This document shows, in pieces, positions 26,927 to 34,446 of a stretch of 64,000 nucleotides of DNA (its first letter is position 1; each line of letters opens with the position of its first letter). The stretch comes from an uncultured Coriobacteriales bacterium (lineage in GTDB: Bacteria; Actinomycetota; Coriobacteriia; Coriobacteriales; UMGS124), in contig CAKUAI010000008.1 in the NCBI GenBank assembly GCA_934636245.1, positions 62,001 through 126,000 on the forward strand, given 5' to 3'. Both the position numbers and the translations under genes were made by a program. The notes beneath the pieces are model-generated. The model was not told the origin of the DNA and made no database searches. It saw nothing but the letters and a program-made list of their open reading frames with translations.

Positions 26927-27192
26927 GAACGCACTCCTTTCTATCTCCCCTTGGTACCTATATATAGATGCGACCAGTATAACCCCACACCGGACAGTTT
27001 TGAGTAGCATGGGCGAGATAGGCGAGGCGGGGCGTGCTTTTCAAGCGATGTCATCAGAGCACGTCAGGCCCTTTGCGCCGAGGCTGGACTTGTCACTCCT
27101 TGTGAAAATGCAATCGAGCCGCAGCTGAAACGCCGCCTTGGGTTCGCTACACTTGACATGACGACCACTGTCCACGAAGGGATACATGCATC

Positions 27193-28260
27193 ATGAAGCT
27201 CGGCGTCCTGCTTATGAACACCGGTACCGCAGGCGAGCCCACCGTTGAGGCAATCGCGCGTTATCTGGGCGAGTTCCTCATGGACCCCGCTATCATCAGC
27301 GCGCCGTACTTCATTCGCAAGCCCCTCGTGCAGCACATCTGCAAGACGCGTCCGAAGCGCACAGTGAACAACTACCGCGAGTTCTGGACGCCGGAGGGCT
27401 CCCCCTTCATGATTGCGAGCAAGGCCCAGGCGACGCACCTGCAAGAGACCCTGCGCCTGCGCGGTGAGACAGGCGCCCACGTGGTGCTCGCCATGCGCTA
27501 CGGCAACCCGAGCATCGCCGCCGGGTTGGAGGAGCTGCAGCAGGCAGGATGCGACACCGTAGCGCTGCTCCCCTGCTACCCCATGCAGGTAAACGCCTGT
27601 GCGGGCACCTGCCTCAAGGAAGCGCGGGCTCAGATTGCCAAGCTGGGCAAGCGCGGCTGGAAGCCCCGCGTGGTGGATGTGCCGAGCTTCTACGACCAGC
27701 CCGCATGGCGCGAGGCGCTCATCGAGGCCGTGCAGACGGCCTGGACCTACACGCCGGGTTCTAAGTTCCTCGTGAGCTGCCATTCCACGCTGCTGGCCGA
27801 CATCGAAGCCGGCGACCCCTATCGCGACCAGGTAGAAGCCACGCGCGACTTTCTCGCTGAGGCGCTCGGCATTCCCGAGCAGGACGCCCTCACCTGCTAC
27901 CAGTCGCGCTTCGACAACCGCAAGTGGCTCCAGCCCCTCACCGAGCCCACTGTGGTGGCCCTGGCCGAACAAGGCGTGCGCGACATCTGCGTCGTGTGCC
28001 CCATCTTCACTGCCGAGAACACTGAGACGGCCATCGAGGTCGACCGCGACCTGCGCGCAACGTTCATGGAGCACGCGGGAGAGGGTGCCCGCTTCACCTA
28101 CGTGCATGCGCTCAACGACGCCCCCGGCCTTATCGGCGCGCTTGCCGACGCCGTGCAAGACGCACTTGCCGGCCAGGCCCCCGAAGTCTTGACCACCGGC
28201 CTGGGCGCCGACACGAACGTGCCCCGCCCCGTCTCCGAACACTGCCCCGCACACAAGTAG
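27193..28260 (+). CDS. hemH: Ferrochelatase family protein
   Basis: 355-residue cytosolic chelatase inserting iron into a porphyrin at the end of haem synthesis. It starts MKLGVLLMNTGTAGEPT; the metal-site histidine lies in LVSCHSTLLADIEAGDPY, with the family GDPY after it, and FTAENTETAIEVD carries the second-site Glu. SCHS replaces the usual SAHS. Whether it uses protoporphyrin or coproporphyrin is not decidable here. It stands alone between oppositely oriented neighbours, and fits a bacterium that makes cytochromes or the haem membrane protein at 5435. Confidence 0.85.
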   Translation: MKLGVLLMNTGTAGEPTVEAIARYLGEFLMDPAIISAPYFIRKPLVQHICKTRPKRTVNNYREFWTPEGSPFMIASKAQATHLQETLRLRGETGAHVVLAMRYGNPSIAAGLEELQQAGCDTVALLPCYPMQVNACAGTCLKEARAQIAKLGKRGWKPRVVDVPSFYDQPAWREALIEAVQTAWTYTPGSKFLVSCHSTLLADIEAGDPYRDQVEATRDFLAEALGIPEQDALTCYQSRFDNRKWLQPLTEPTVVALAEQGVRDICVVCPIFTAENTETAIEVDRDLRATFMEHAGEGARFTYVHALNDAPGLIGALADAVQDALAGQAPEVLTTGLGADTNVPRPVSEHCPAHK

Positions 28261-28342
28261 GGTTGGGGGCGCAGACGCGAAGGCGGCCAATCCAGCCCAG
28301 GAGCTGCCAGCCCCGTCGGCTCAACATATCACCGTACAACAA

Positions 28343-28378
28343 AGCCCGGCCGCCCCTACGCTTTGGGGCAGCCGGGCT
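28343..28378. terminator. Bidirectional terminator between hemH and the AAA_14 ATPase gene
   Basis: AGCCCGGC (28343-28350) pairs with GCCGGGCT (28371-28378), extended by GCCCC/GGGGC. The minus-strand side is followed by TTTGTTG. Confidence 0.7.
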
Positions 28379-28397
28379 ATTACCATTGCCGCCGGCT

Positions 28398-29759
28398 TCA
28401 CAGTGCTACCGGAGCAAACCGAAAGTCCCCGGCGTCAGCCTCCCGCTCAACGAGTTCACCCAAGCAAAAGGTCATATATATGGGCAAATACGTCACTTTG
28501 CCCTCTTGGGAAATATTCTCTCGAGATAAAACAATGGCTTCTGGAATCTTAAGACCGGGCTTTGCCAGAAGATTATCGAGTGCAGCATGAGACCGCACCT
28601 TCACACCTGATTTCACCTCGATAGGGACGACTCTTCCGCCCTTGCCGTCAACAAGGAAATCGACCTCGCCCTCAGCGGTCGTAAAGTAATACCACGCCGG
28701 TATACCCAGTGCGGCAAGTTCCTGGGCAACAGCGTTCTCAAAGACGCCGCCAAGGTTAACGCTCTTCTGGTCAAGGTAGATGGCACGTGCCGTGCTTTGC
28801 GGAAAACGAGAGACAAGCATGCCCGTATCAGACTCGTATAGCTTGAAGAAGGATGCGCTTTCGGTACGCAAAAGCGGGCTTCTTGCCTCGGTCGCACGAG
28901 ACACGTTGAGCCCAACGCCCGCATTTGTCAACCAAAGAAAGTCTTCCGCGTACTCATCGAGACGCGCGCCCTCTTTAAGCGATGATAGGATGAAGCGGTG
29001 ATTCTCCCCCTCAAGCTCCAACGGGAGACGATCAAAGATGGAGCGGACCGCAAAAGCTCGCTTACCGGCATACTTCGCAATATCGGTCCTATATTGATCG
29101 ACCAGCTCACTTTGCAGCTGCCTTGTGCGTATGAGAGAGTATGAGGAATCGATAAAGTCCTGCACCACTTCGGGCATTCCGCCCGCCACGAGGTAGGAGC
29201 GAAAGTTTCGCAACATGGCTTCATGCACGTAGTCTTCGACAGGAACTCTGTTCACCATATGATCGCGAATACCCGCCAACACCTCGGCGGAAACCCCGAC
29301 AGCCCAGCAGTACTCTTCGAAATCCAACGGACGCATGATGATGCGCTCAACGTATCCCACAGGGAACGACGAGATTCCCTTGAACTCCGTTCCCAGCATG
29401 GATCCCGAGAACACATATGAGAAACGCCCGTCTTCCACCAGGGCTTTCATGAGGGTGACGATTTCCGGAAACTCTTGAATCTCATCGACAAAGATGAGTG
29501 TATCGCCCTCAACCAGGGTTTGTTTGGAGAGCATCGCTACGCGTGATACAAAATCCGCCGCATCCCGGGCCTTCGTGAGGGAATCACGAGCGGCAGCATC
29601 GAGCAGCAGGTTGGCCTCGAAGTAGACTCCGTAGCTTGAGCGGCCGAAGTCGCGTATAGCATAGCTTTTGCCAATCTGACGCGCCCCCGTGACGAGAAGA
29701 GCCTTATGCGAGACTTGCTTCCACTCCAAAAGACGCTCAGTGACCTTGCGGCGCAACAT
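28398..29759 (-). CDS. AAA_14 ATPase with DUF4143 nuclease-like C-terminus
   Basis: 453 residues from the ATG at 29759, after TGGAGCCTGT. The P-loop GARQIGKS is at residues 25-32 and Walker B is LIFVDEIQEFPE. Past about residue 215 comes the DUF4143 part, where EGEVDFLVDGKGG and VVPIEVKSG form the D-x(n)-E-x-K pattern of a PD-(D/E)XK-like fold. Such proteins are common, often horizontally moving and of uncertain role. Composition is less GC-rich than its surroundings. Two direct repeats just upstream look like an operator. Confidence 0.82.
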   Translation of the reverse strand: MLRRKVTERLLEWKQVSHKALLVTGARQIGKSYAIRDFGRSSYGVYFEANLLLDAAARDSLTKARDAADFVSRVAMLSKQTLVEGDTLIFVDEIQEFPEIVTLMKALVEDGRFSYVFSGSMLGTEFKGISSFPVGYVERIIMRPLDFEEYCWAVGVSAEVLAGIRDHMVNRVPVEDYVHEAMLRNFRSYLVAGGMPEVVQDFIDSSYSLIRTRQLQSELVDQYRTDIAKYAGKRAFAVRSIFDRLPLELEGENHRFILSSLKEGARLDEYAEDFLWLTNAGVGLNVSRATEARSPLLRTESASFFKLYESDTGMLVSRFPQSTARAIYLDQKSVNLGGVFENAVAQELAALGIPAWYYFTTAEGEVDFLVDGKGGRVVPIEVKSGVKVRSHAALDNLLAKPGLKIPEAIVLSRENISQEGKVTYLPIYMTFCLGELVEREADAGDFRFAPVAL

Positions 29760-29770
29760 ACAGGCTCCAT

Positions 29771-29820
29771 CTACACGAATTGGCAAATTTTATAGCCAAA
29801 ATACTACACGAATTGGCAAA
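29771..29820. promoter_or_regulatory. Direct-repeat operator candidate upstream of the AAA_14 gene
   Basis: The 17-mer CTACACGAATTGGCAAA occurs exactly twice, at 29771-29787 and 29804-29820, with a period of 33 bases (about three helical turns). On the minus strand TATAAA lies between the copies. This suggests an autoregulatory site over the promoter. Confidence 0.5.
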
Positions 29821-29931
29821 TAGAATCTGGAACGAACTTCATTTGCATTGCATCCGTACAGACACCGGCATCGAATACAGCTTCGGCACCGGCGTCTTCG
29901 TTTATACGAAAATCCCCGCTTGATTCTTCTG

Positions 29932-29947
29932 TACTACTGCAGTAGTA
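29932..29947. promoter_or_regulatory. BlaI/MecI-type operator palindrome
   Basis: TACTACTGCAGTAGTA is a perfect 16-base palindrome with the TACTAC/GTAGTA half-sites known for BlaI/MecI operators, about 60 bases before the repressor gene. A second partial site, ACTACCGTAGT, is at 29961-29971. Confidence 0.8.
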
Positions 29948-29960
29948 TTTTTGATGCCGT

Positions 29961-29971
29961 ACTACCGTAGT
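29961..29971. promoter_or_regulatory. Second BlaI-type site
   Basis: ACTAC-C-GTAGT, an 11-base palindrome centred 26 bases after the first operator. Two sites flanking a promoter is the usual BlaI arrangement. Confidence 0.6.
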
Positions 29972-30005
29972 CGTATCAAGCAAGCGTGAGAGAAAGGTTC
30001 GCGTC

Positions 30006-30365
30006 ATGGAGGTTCAGCTGTTCGACTCCGAGCTCAAGGTCATGGACGTGCTTTGGCGCGAGGGGCCCTGCATCGCCAAGCACGTGTGTGAGCTGCTCAA
30101 GGACGAGGTTGGCTGGAACGTCAACACGACGCGCACCATCATCAAGCGCTGCATCGAGAAGGGCGCCATAGAGCGAACCGAACCTCATTTCATGTGCAGC
30201 GCCATCATCCCCAAAGAGGAGGTGCAACAGGCCCAGGCCGACGAGCTCATCAACAAGGTATTTGACGGCTCGGCAAGCGGCCTGGTAGCGGCGCTTCTCA
30301 ACCATCAGAAGCTCTCCCGCGAAGAGATCGACAAGCTCAAGCGCATTGTCGACGAGCTCGAGTAG
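30006..30365 (+). CDS. BlaI/MecI-family transcriptional repressor
   Basis: 119-residue dimeric winged-helix repressor. It begins MEVQLFDSELKVMDVLW, the typical BlaI start, with recognition helix region VGWNVNTTRTIIKRCIEKG and a C-terminal dimer helix ending KLKRIVDELE. The protease-cleavable region is near residues 95-105. AAAGG precedes the ATG. It is co-transcribed with the M56 peptidase gene 27 bases downstream, which should relieve its repression. The palindromes at 29932 and 29961 are its probable binding sites. Confidence 0.93.
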   Translation: MEVQLFDSELKVMDVLWREGPCIAKHVCELLKDEVGWNVNTTRTIIKRCIEKGAIERTEPHFMCSAIIPKEEVQQAQADELINKVFDGSASGLVAALLNHQKLSREEIDKLKRIVDELE

Positions 30366-30392
30366 CCTGCGGACAGAAGACGGGAGACAGAC

Positions 30393-32552
30393 ATGCTGAC
30401 AGTCGATTTGCTCTCCATGAGCCTCACCGGCGCCGCCATGGCGCTCGCCGTTGTGGTGGCACGGGCCTTGCTGCTCAAGCGCCTGCCCAAGACGACGTTC
30501 GTGGTGCTGTGGACGCTCGTGGCCCTGCGACTGCTCGTGCCCGTCGCCATGCCCATGCCCGTCAACGCCTACTCGCTGCTCGAAAAGCCTGCCCAAGCTG
30601 TGGCTGAGAAAGTCGGCACGCTGTTTGGCCAGGCAGATACCGGTAGTACGGCAGCTCCGGAATCAACAAGCGACACAAACGCACTCACCCAGGCATCAGG
30701 TAGTACGGCACCTGAGGCCGCGGCGGCAATGGGCGACGATGCGGCAATGCAAGGTAGTACGGCAACTGCCTCAGAGTCCGCGCCCAGCTCAACCGCATGG
30801 AATAGCTCGGCAACAACAAACGTCCAGGCAGACACGCCGGTCAAACCGGAATCGCAGGAACTGCTCGCCGTCCCTTGGAGCGTCTTTTGGGCGGCAGGCA
30901 CCGTCATCTGTGCAAGCGGATTTGTCCTCTCCTACCTGCGCAGCAAAAACCGCTTTGCCTCCTCGCTCCCCGTGACTGACAAGCGGATGCTTGCCCTCTT
31001 CAGCGAAGCTTGCAAGGAGACGGGCGCACTACAAGTCGTTGAGCTGCGGCAATCCGATGAGATTCATGTTCCCCTTACCTATGGGGCGCTACATCCCATA
31101 GTGCTTATCCCCAAAACCTGCTTGCACGCTGAGGCCATGGACGATGCCCAGGCGCGCTTTGTGCTGGCACATGAGCTGTGCCATGTGCGCAGGCACGACG
31201 TGGCGCTTAAGTTTGTGCTGGCAGCAGCGGTGTGCCTGCACTGGTTCAACCCCATGACCTGGATTATGTGGGTCCTGGCCATGCGCGACATCGAGCTTGC
31301 CTGCGACGAGACAGTCGTGCGCTTGCTCGGCCGCAACGACCCAGGCACCACCCGGGCCCGCTATGCGCGCGCCCTCATTTCAATGGAAGAATCTAAAAGC
31401 GGTCTGGCGCCGCTCACGCTGTGCAGCGCCTTTAACAAGACCGCCATCGAAGAAAGAATCGTGGCAATCATGAACATCAAGAAAACGACCTGCGCGACGT
31501 TCATCGCATCGTCCTTGCTCGTCATCGGCGTGCCGATGGCGTTTGCCAGCACGACAAGCTGGAGCCTGCCGAATGGAAATGTGGCTTACCAGTACACGTA
31601 CAACCCCACCGACATCGTCAGCGATAGCGACGAGGACACCGTAGCACTGGGAAGCAGCACCCAATCAGAAGGCGCCAGCGCTACGAGCACGGACAGCACG
31701 ACGGCCACCGCCGGAGGCGACATCAGCAGCGCTTCAGAATCCTTCTCGCAGCGCATCGATGACTACGTCATCACAAGTGCCGCAGTAAGCACCGAGGCTA
31801 CCAGCACCGCGGTCACGACTGAAGGCAGCCCCACGATGAGCGACGTGGCTGCATTTCTCAACACATTGATTGATTTCGGGCTTGACTATTCGCTCACGAC
31901 TACGACCTGCGACACAGGGGCTACAGAGGCCTCCCTCGCCATAACCCGCGAAGGCCATGCCGTCCATGCCATCTATGACCCGAAGAGTAGAACTCTTATT
32001 ACTACCGGCGAAGCCGACTACATGCACGGCGACAATACAGGCATCGATGCTATTGACCTGGTGGTTGTCTACAACAAGACGGACGGTGAGCCAGAAGGCC
32101 TAGAGGTCTCAACCACCCTAGACGCTGACATAGCAAGCGGCAAGAACCCCGTGGACTTCTCGTTTCTGTGTGCGTCGCAGCAGTCGGGCAGCACCTCGAA
32201 CCTCTCCACTCGCTCAGACGCCCCAACAGAGCAAGTCGCCAATGCCTCCGAGGAATCTGAGGCCAGCACCGCCGAGCTCATCAGCCTATTCGAGCCCTAT
32301 GCCAAGTTCGGCCTGTCCTACAGCCCCCAAAGCGGTGCCGTCACCTATACCGATCCTTCAGACTCAAACACTGAACCTCAAGTCGTGAGCAACTTCACCG
32401 ACGTGAAGTCCACGGCAAAGGACGCAAAGGGTGAGGTTGTAGGCAACTTCTTCACGTACAGTGACGGCACGGATCGAGGCATCAGCCTTCGTGCCGTCCG
32501 CGACTCCTCCGGTACGCTTATCGGCCTTGAGGTCGAGGAGAACCAGGGTTAG
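30393..32552 (+). CDS. BlaR1/MecR1-like M56 metallopeptidase sensor with unusual ectodomain
   Basis: 719 residues. Membrane spans lie at about 1-30, 35-55, 165-185 and 370-385; a Ser/Ala/Thr-rich linker separates the second and third. The zinc site is His260-Glu261-x2-His264 in LAHELCHVRRHD, with the downstream Glu in DIELACDE, typical of M56. The ectodomain after about residue 390 is not the penicillin-binding sensor of BlaR1: it has no SxxK/KTG motifs and contains two related halves (LIDFGLDYS...GLEVST and PYAKFGLSYS...GLEVEE). It probably senses another envelope signal and cleaves the adjacent repressor. Confidence 0.85.
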   Translation: MLTVDLLSMSLTGAAMALAVVVARALLLKRLPKTTFVVLWTLVALRLLVPVAMPMPVNAYSLLEKPAQAVAEKVGTLFGQADTGSTAAPESTSDTNALTQASGSTAPEAAAAMGDDAAMQGSTATASESAPSSTAWNSSATTNVQADTPVKPESQELLAVPWSVFWAAGTVICASGFVLSYLRSKNRFASSLPVTDKRMLALFSEACKETGALQVVELRQSDEIHVPLTYGALHPIVLIPKTCLHAEAMDDAQARFVLAHELCHVRRHDVALKFVLAAAVCLHWFNPMTWIMWVLAMRDIELACDETVVRLLGRNDPGTTRARYARALISMEESKSGLAPLTLCSAFNKTAIEERIVAIMNIKKTTCATFIASSLLVIGVPMAFASTTSWSLPNGNVAYQYTYNPTDIVSDSDEDTVALGSSTQSEGASATSTDSTTATAGGDISSASESFSQRIDDYVITSAAVSTEATSTAVTTEGSPTMSDVAAFLNTLIDFGLDYSLTTTTCDTGATEASLAITREGHAVHAIYDPKSRTLITTGEADYMHGDNTGIDAIDLVVVYNKTDGEPEGLEVSTTLDADIASGKNPVDFSFLCASQQSGSTSNLSTRSDAPTEQVANASEESEASTAELISLFEPYAKFGLSYSPQSGAVTYTDPSDSNTEPQVVSNFTDVKSTAKDAKGEVVGNFFTYSDGTDRGISLRAVRDSSGTLIGLEVEENQG
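30642..30764 (+). repeat. Three identical 12-mers GGTAGTACGGCA inside the M56 gene
   Basis: Copies at 30642-30653, 30699-30710 and 30753-30764, in frame and coding Gly-Ser-Thr-Ala in the linker. They contain GTAGTA, the BlaI half-site. Confidence 0.6.
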
Positions 32553-32597
32553 GGCTGCGTCGGATTCCCACCGCTGCACAACCTTCCGAACTACCCG

Positions 32598-32624
32598 AGC
32601 CCGCCGGTCTTGAACTGGCGGGCT
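32598..32624 (+). terminator. Terminator of the BlaI/M56 operon
   Basis: AGCCCGCC (32598-32605) pairs with GGCGGGCT (32617-32624), followed by TTTCAT. The structure may also serve the convergent HD-domain gene. Confidence 0.75.
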
Positions 32625-32640
32625 TTCATATGTCGGCCCT

Positions 32641-33465
32641 CTACGCCGTGCGCTCGGTTAGCCAGCCGCGAAGGTGCTCGGCCATGCGGGCGACTTCGGC
32701 GGCGGTGGCGGGGTTGGTGAACGACAGGCCCAGAAGCTTCCACACGTAGCCTTGCTCGCAGGCAACGCGCAGGCCGTAAGGGTGCACGACCTCAAAGAGT
32801 AGGCAGGGATAGCTCGCCACGATGTCGGTCGGCGTGGAGCGCTCGGCGCGCTTGACGGTGCGATGGGCGTAGAAGGCCTCGCGCACAGCAGGCGAGATGT
32901 CCCCGGCAAGAATCTCGGGCAAGGGGACGTCGAGCACCTGGGAGATATCGGCCTCCCCCACCGCCTTCAAGATGTCCACCTTGTCGGCGTCGCGCAGGAT
33001 GTCGCAGAACATGCGCGTGCGCACATCGAGCCCCTCGGGCAGGCGGAAGTCGCTGTGGGTGCCCACAACCGTGGCGATGAACTGAGAGAAAGCTGCAGTG
33101 CCTCCAGCCAGCCCCAACCCACCGGCACATTGCCCGGCCCCCTCTTCTCTGCCCACGAAATCCCACAGGTGTCCCTCATCAAGCAGCACATGCACACCCA
33201 GAGCAGCATGGCTCTCCGAGCGCGCATCGCTGAAGGTGCCGTAGCGTCGCACCTGCTCAAAGCGGCCAATGTCGTGCAGCAGGCCGCACAGCCAGGCAAG
33301 GTCAATGTCTTCGGCGGCCAGCCCCTCGTCAGCCGCAATCCCCTCGGCCAGCTCCGCCACGCGATACGTATGCTCCACCTTGAGCGCAATCTTGGGGTCG
33401 GCCGGGTCATACGCGGCCACATACCCCTCGAACGCCCTCAAACACCTTGCGCGGTCGATCTTCAT
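32641..33465 (-). CDS. HD-domain phosphohydrolase
   Basis: 274 residues from the ATG at 33465, after TGGAGGGTGTGCTG. It has the metal-binding HD fold: His in VEHTYRVAELA, the CGLLHDIGRFEQ signature, a later His in ESHAALGVHVLL, and ILRDADKVDILK supplying the last Asp. Proteins of this type hydrolyse nucleotide or cyclic nucleotide phosphates; the substrate is unknown. Single gene, converging on the BlaI/M56 terminator. Confidence 0.85.
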   Translation of the reverse strand: MKIDRARCLRAFEGYVAAYDPADPKIALKVEHTYRVAELAEGIAADEGLAAEDIDLAWLCGLLHDIGRFEQVRRYGTFSDARSESHAALGVHVLLDEGHLWDFVGREEGAGQCAGGLGLAGGTAAFSQFIATVVGTHSDFRLPEGLDVRTRMFCDILRDADKVDILKAVGEADISQVLDVPLPEILAGDISPAVREAFYAHRTVKRAERSTPTDIVASYPCLLFEVVHPYGLRVACEQGYVWKLLGLSFTNPATAAEVARMAEHLRGWLTERTA

Positions 33466-33638
33466 CAGCACACCCTCCATAGATTCGCGTCTCTTGCGCA
33501 CAAGGATGCCGCTTTCCGCGCAACCGATACAACCCCGCGAGCAACAGGTTGAGAAATATCACGTTTCCCACCCCATCCGCCCGTCAAAACGTTAAATACT
33601 TCAACCCATCCCTCGCCGCGCACCCCGGCAGCCCTCCA

Positions 33639-33688
33639 TACACAAACGTACCCACCGTGCGCACTTTGCACGGCGGGCACAACTCACT
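33639..33688. repeat. Family E 50-base hairpin repeat, copy E1
   Basis: Near-identical 50-base unit to that at 33808 (TACACAAACGT, then a hairpin with arms GTACCCACCGTGC and GCACGGCGGGCAC, then AACTCACT). No gene covers it. Confidence 0.7.
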
Positions 33689-33807
33689 TACGGGTCTTTT
33701 CCGAACGTGGCCGCGCCGCCTCCGGCAGCCCCCGCAGGCGGCGGGTAAGGCCCAGGCGCAGTTCCGCAGTGAATCGCAAGAGGCCGATGCGGCATAGCCG
33801 CACCCCC

Positions 33808-33857
33808 TACACAAACGTGCCCACCGTGCGCACTCTGCACGGCGGGCACAACTCACT
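33808..33857. repeat. Family E 50-base hairpin repeat, copy E2
   Basis: The second copy, 169 bases after the first, with arms GTGCCCACCGTGC (33817-33829) and GCACGGCGGGCAC (33837-33849). The stretch between the two copies holds no recognisable gene. Confidence 0.7.
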
Positions 33858-33898
33858 CGCCAGCTTTTCCAGGCGCGACAGCGCCTTAGACAGACGAA

Positions 33899-33980
33899 GG
33901 CCACAGGCAAGGTTCAAGCGCAGTTTTTCGCCGCGCCTTTTGCGGCGAAACTGTTTGAGCATTGAACCTTGCCTGTGGCC
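33899..33980. repeat. Long hairpin after sufU, possible family B copy B6
   Basis: A perfect 19-base stem, GGCCACAGGCAAGGTTCAA (33899-33917) with its complement at 33962-33980, around an inner stem TCGCCGC/GCGGCGA. The core CAGTTTTTCGCCGCGCC resembles the CAGTCCTCGCCGCGCC of copy B5. It ends 26 bases from the sufU stop. Confidence 0.7.
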
Positions 33981-34005
33981 CCGAGAGACTCACGAAAAGA
34001 GGCCG

Positions 34006-34446
34006 CTACTTCGCCCTCTCGTCCAGCATCTCCCCCAGCGTCCTCCACGCGAGCTCCGCGCACTTCACACGGGCCGGCATCCTCGCCACGCTCTGCAAGC
34101 AGGCAGCGTCGCCCAGCTCCTCGAGCACCTCAGGGTCCTTCTCCTCGCCGCGGGCCATGCGCTTGAAGAGCTCGCACAAATCGCGCGCGTCGTGGGCGTC
34201 CATGCCCGTGATGAGGTCGCTCATCATGTCGGCCGAAGCCTGCGAGACGGCGCACCCGATGCCCTGCCAGGCGGCCTCCTCGATGACGCCCTTGTCGTCG
34301 ATGCGCAGCGACAGCGTGAGGTCGTCGCCGCAGGAGGGGTTCACGCCCTCGTGCGTACAGGTGGCGCATTCCATCTCATATTTGTAATCCGGGTCGGAGC
34401 TGTGCTCCATAAGTGCCGGCGTGTACAGCGGGTTAATTGGTGCCAT
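34006..34446 (-). CDS. sufU: SUF Fe-S scaffold/sulfurtransferase SufU
   Basis: 146-residue cytosolic partner of SufS. The conserved zinc/sulfur cysteines are Cys39 (NPSCGD), Cys65 (GIGCAVSQASADMM) and Cys129 (RVKCAELAWRTL), with the insert between the second and third that marks SufU rather than IscU. It overlaps the end of sufS by 14 bases, so translation is coupled. It is last in the sufC-sufB-sufD-sufS-sufU operon and delivers persulfide sulfur to the SufBCD scaffold. Confidence 0.93.
   Translation of the reverse strand: MAPINPLYTPALMEHSSDPDYKYEMECATCTHEGVNPSCGDDLTLSLRIDDKGVIEEAAWQGIGCAVSQASADMMSDLITGMDAHDARDLCELFKRMARGEEKDPEVLEELGDAACLQSVARMPARVKCAELAWRTLGEMLDERAK

Noticed and set aside
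30006..32552. Beta-lactam resistance locus
   Set aside because: The repressor and protease are present, but there is no beta-lactamase or low-affinity transpeptidase gene and the ectodomain lacks penicillin-binding motifs.
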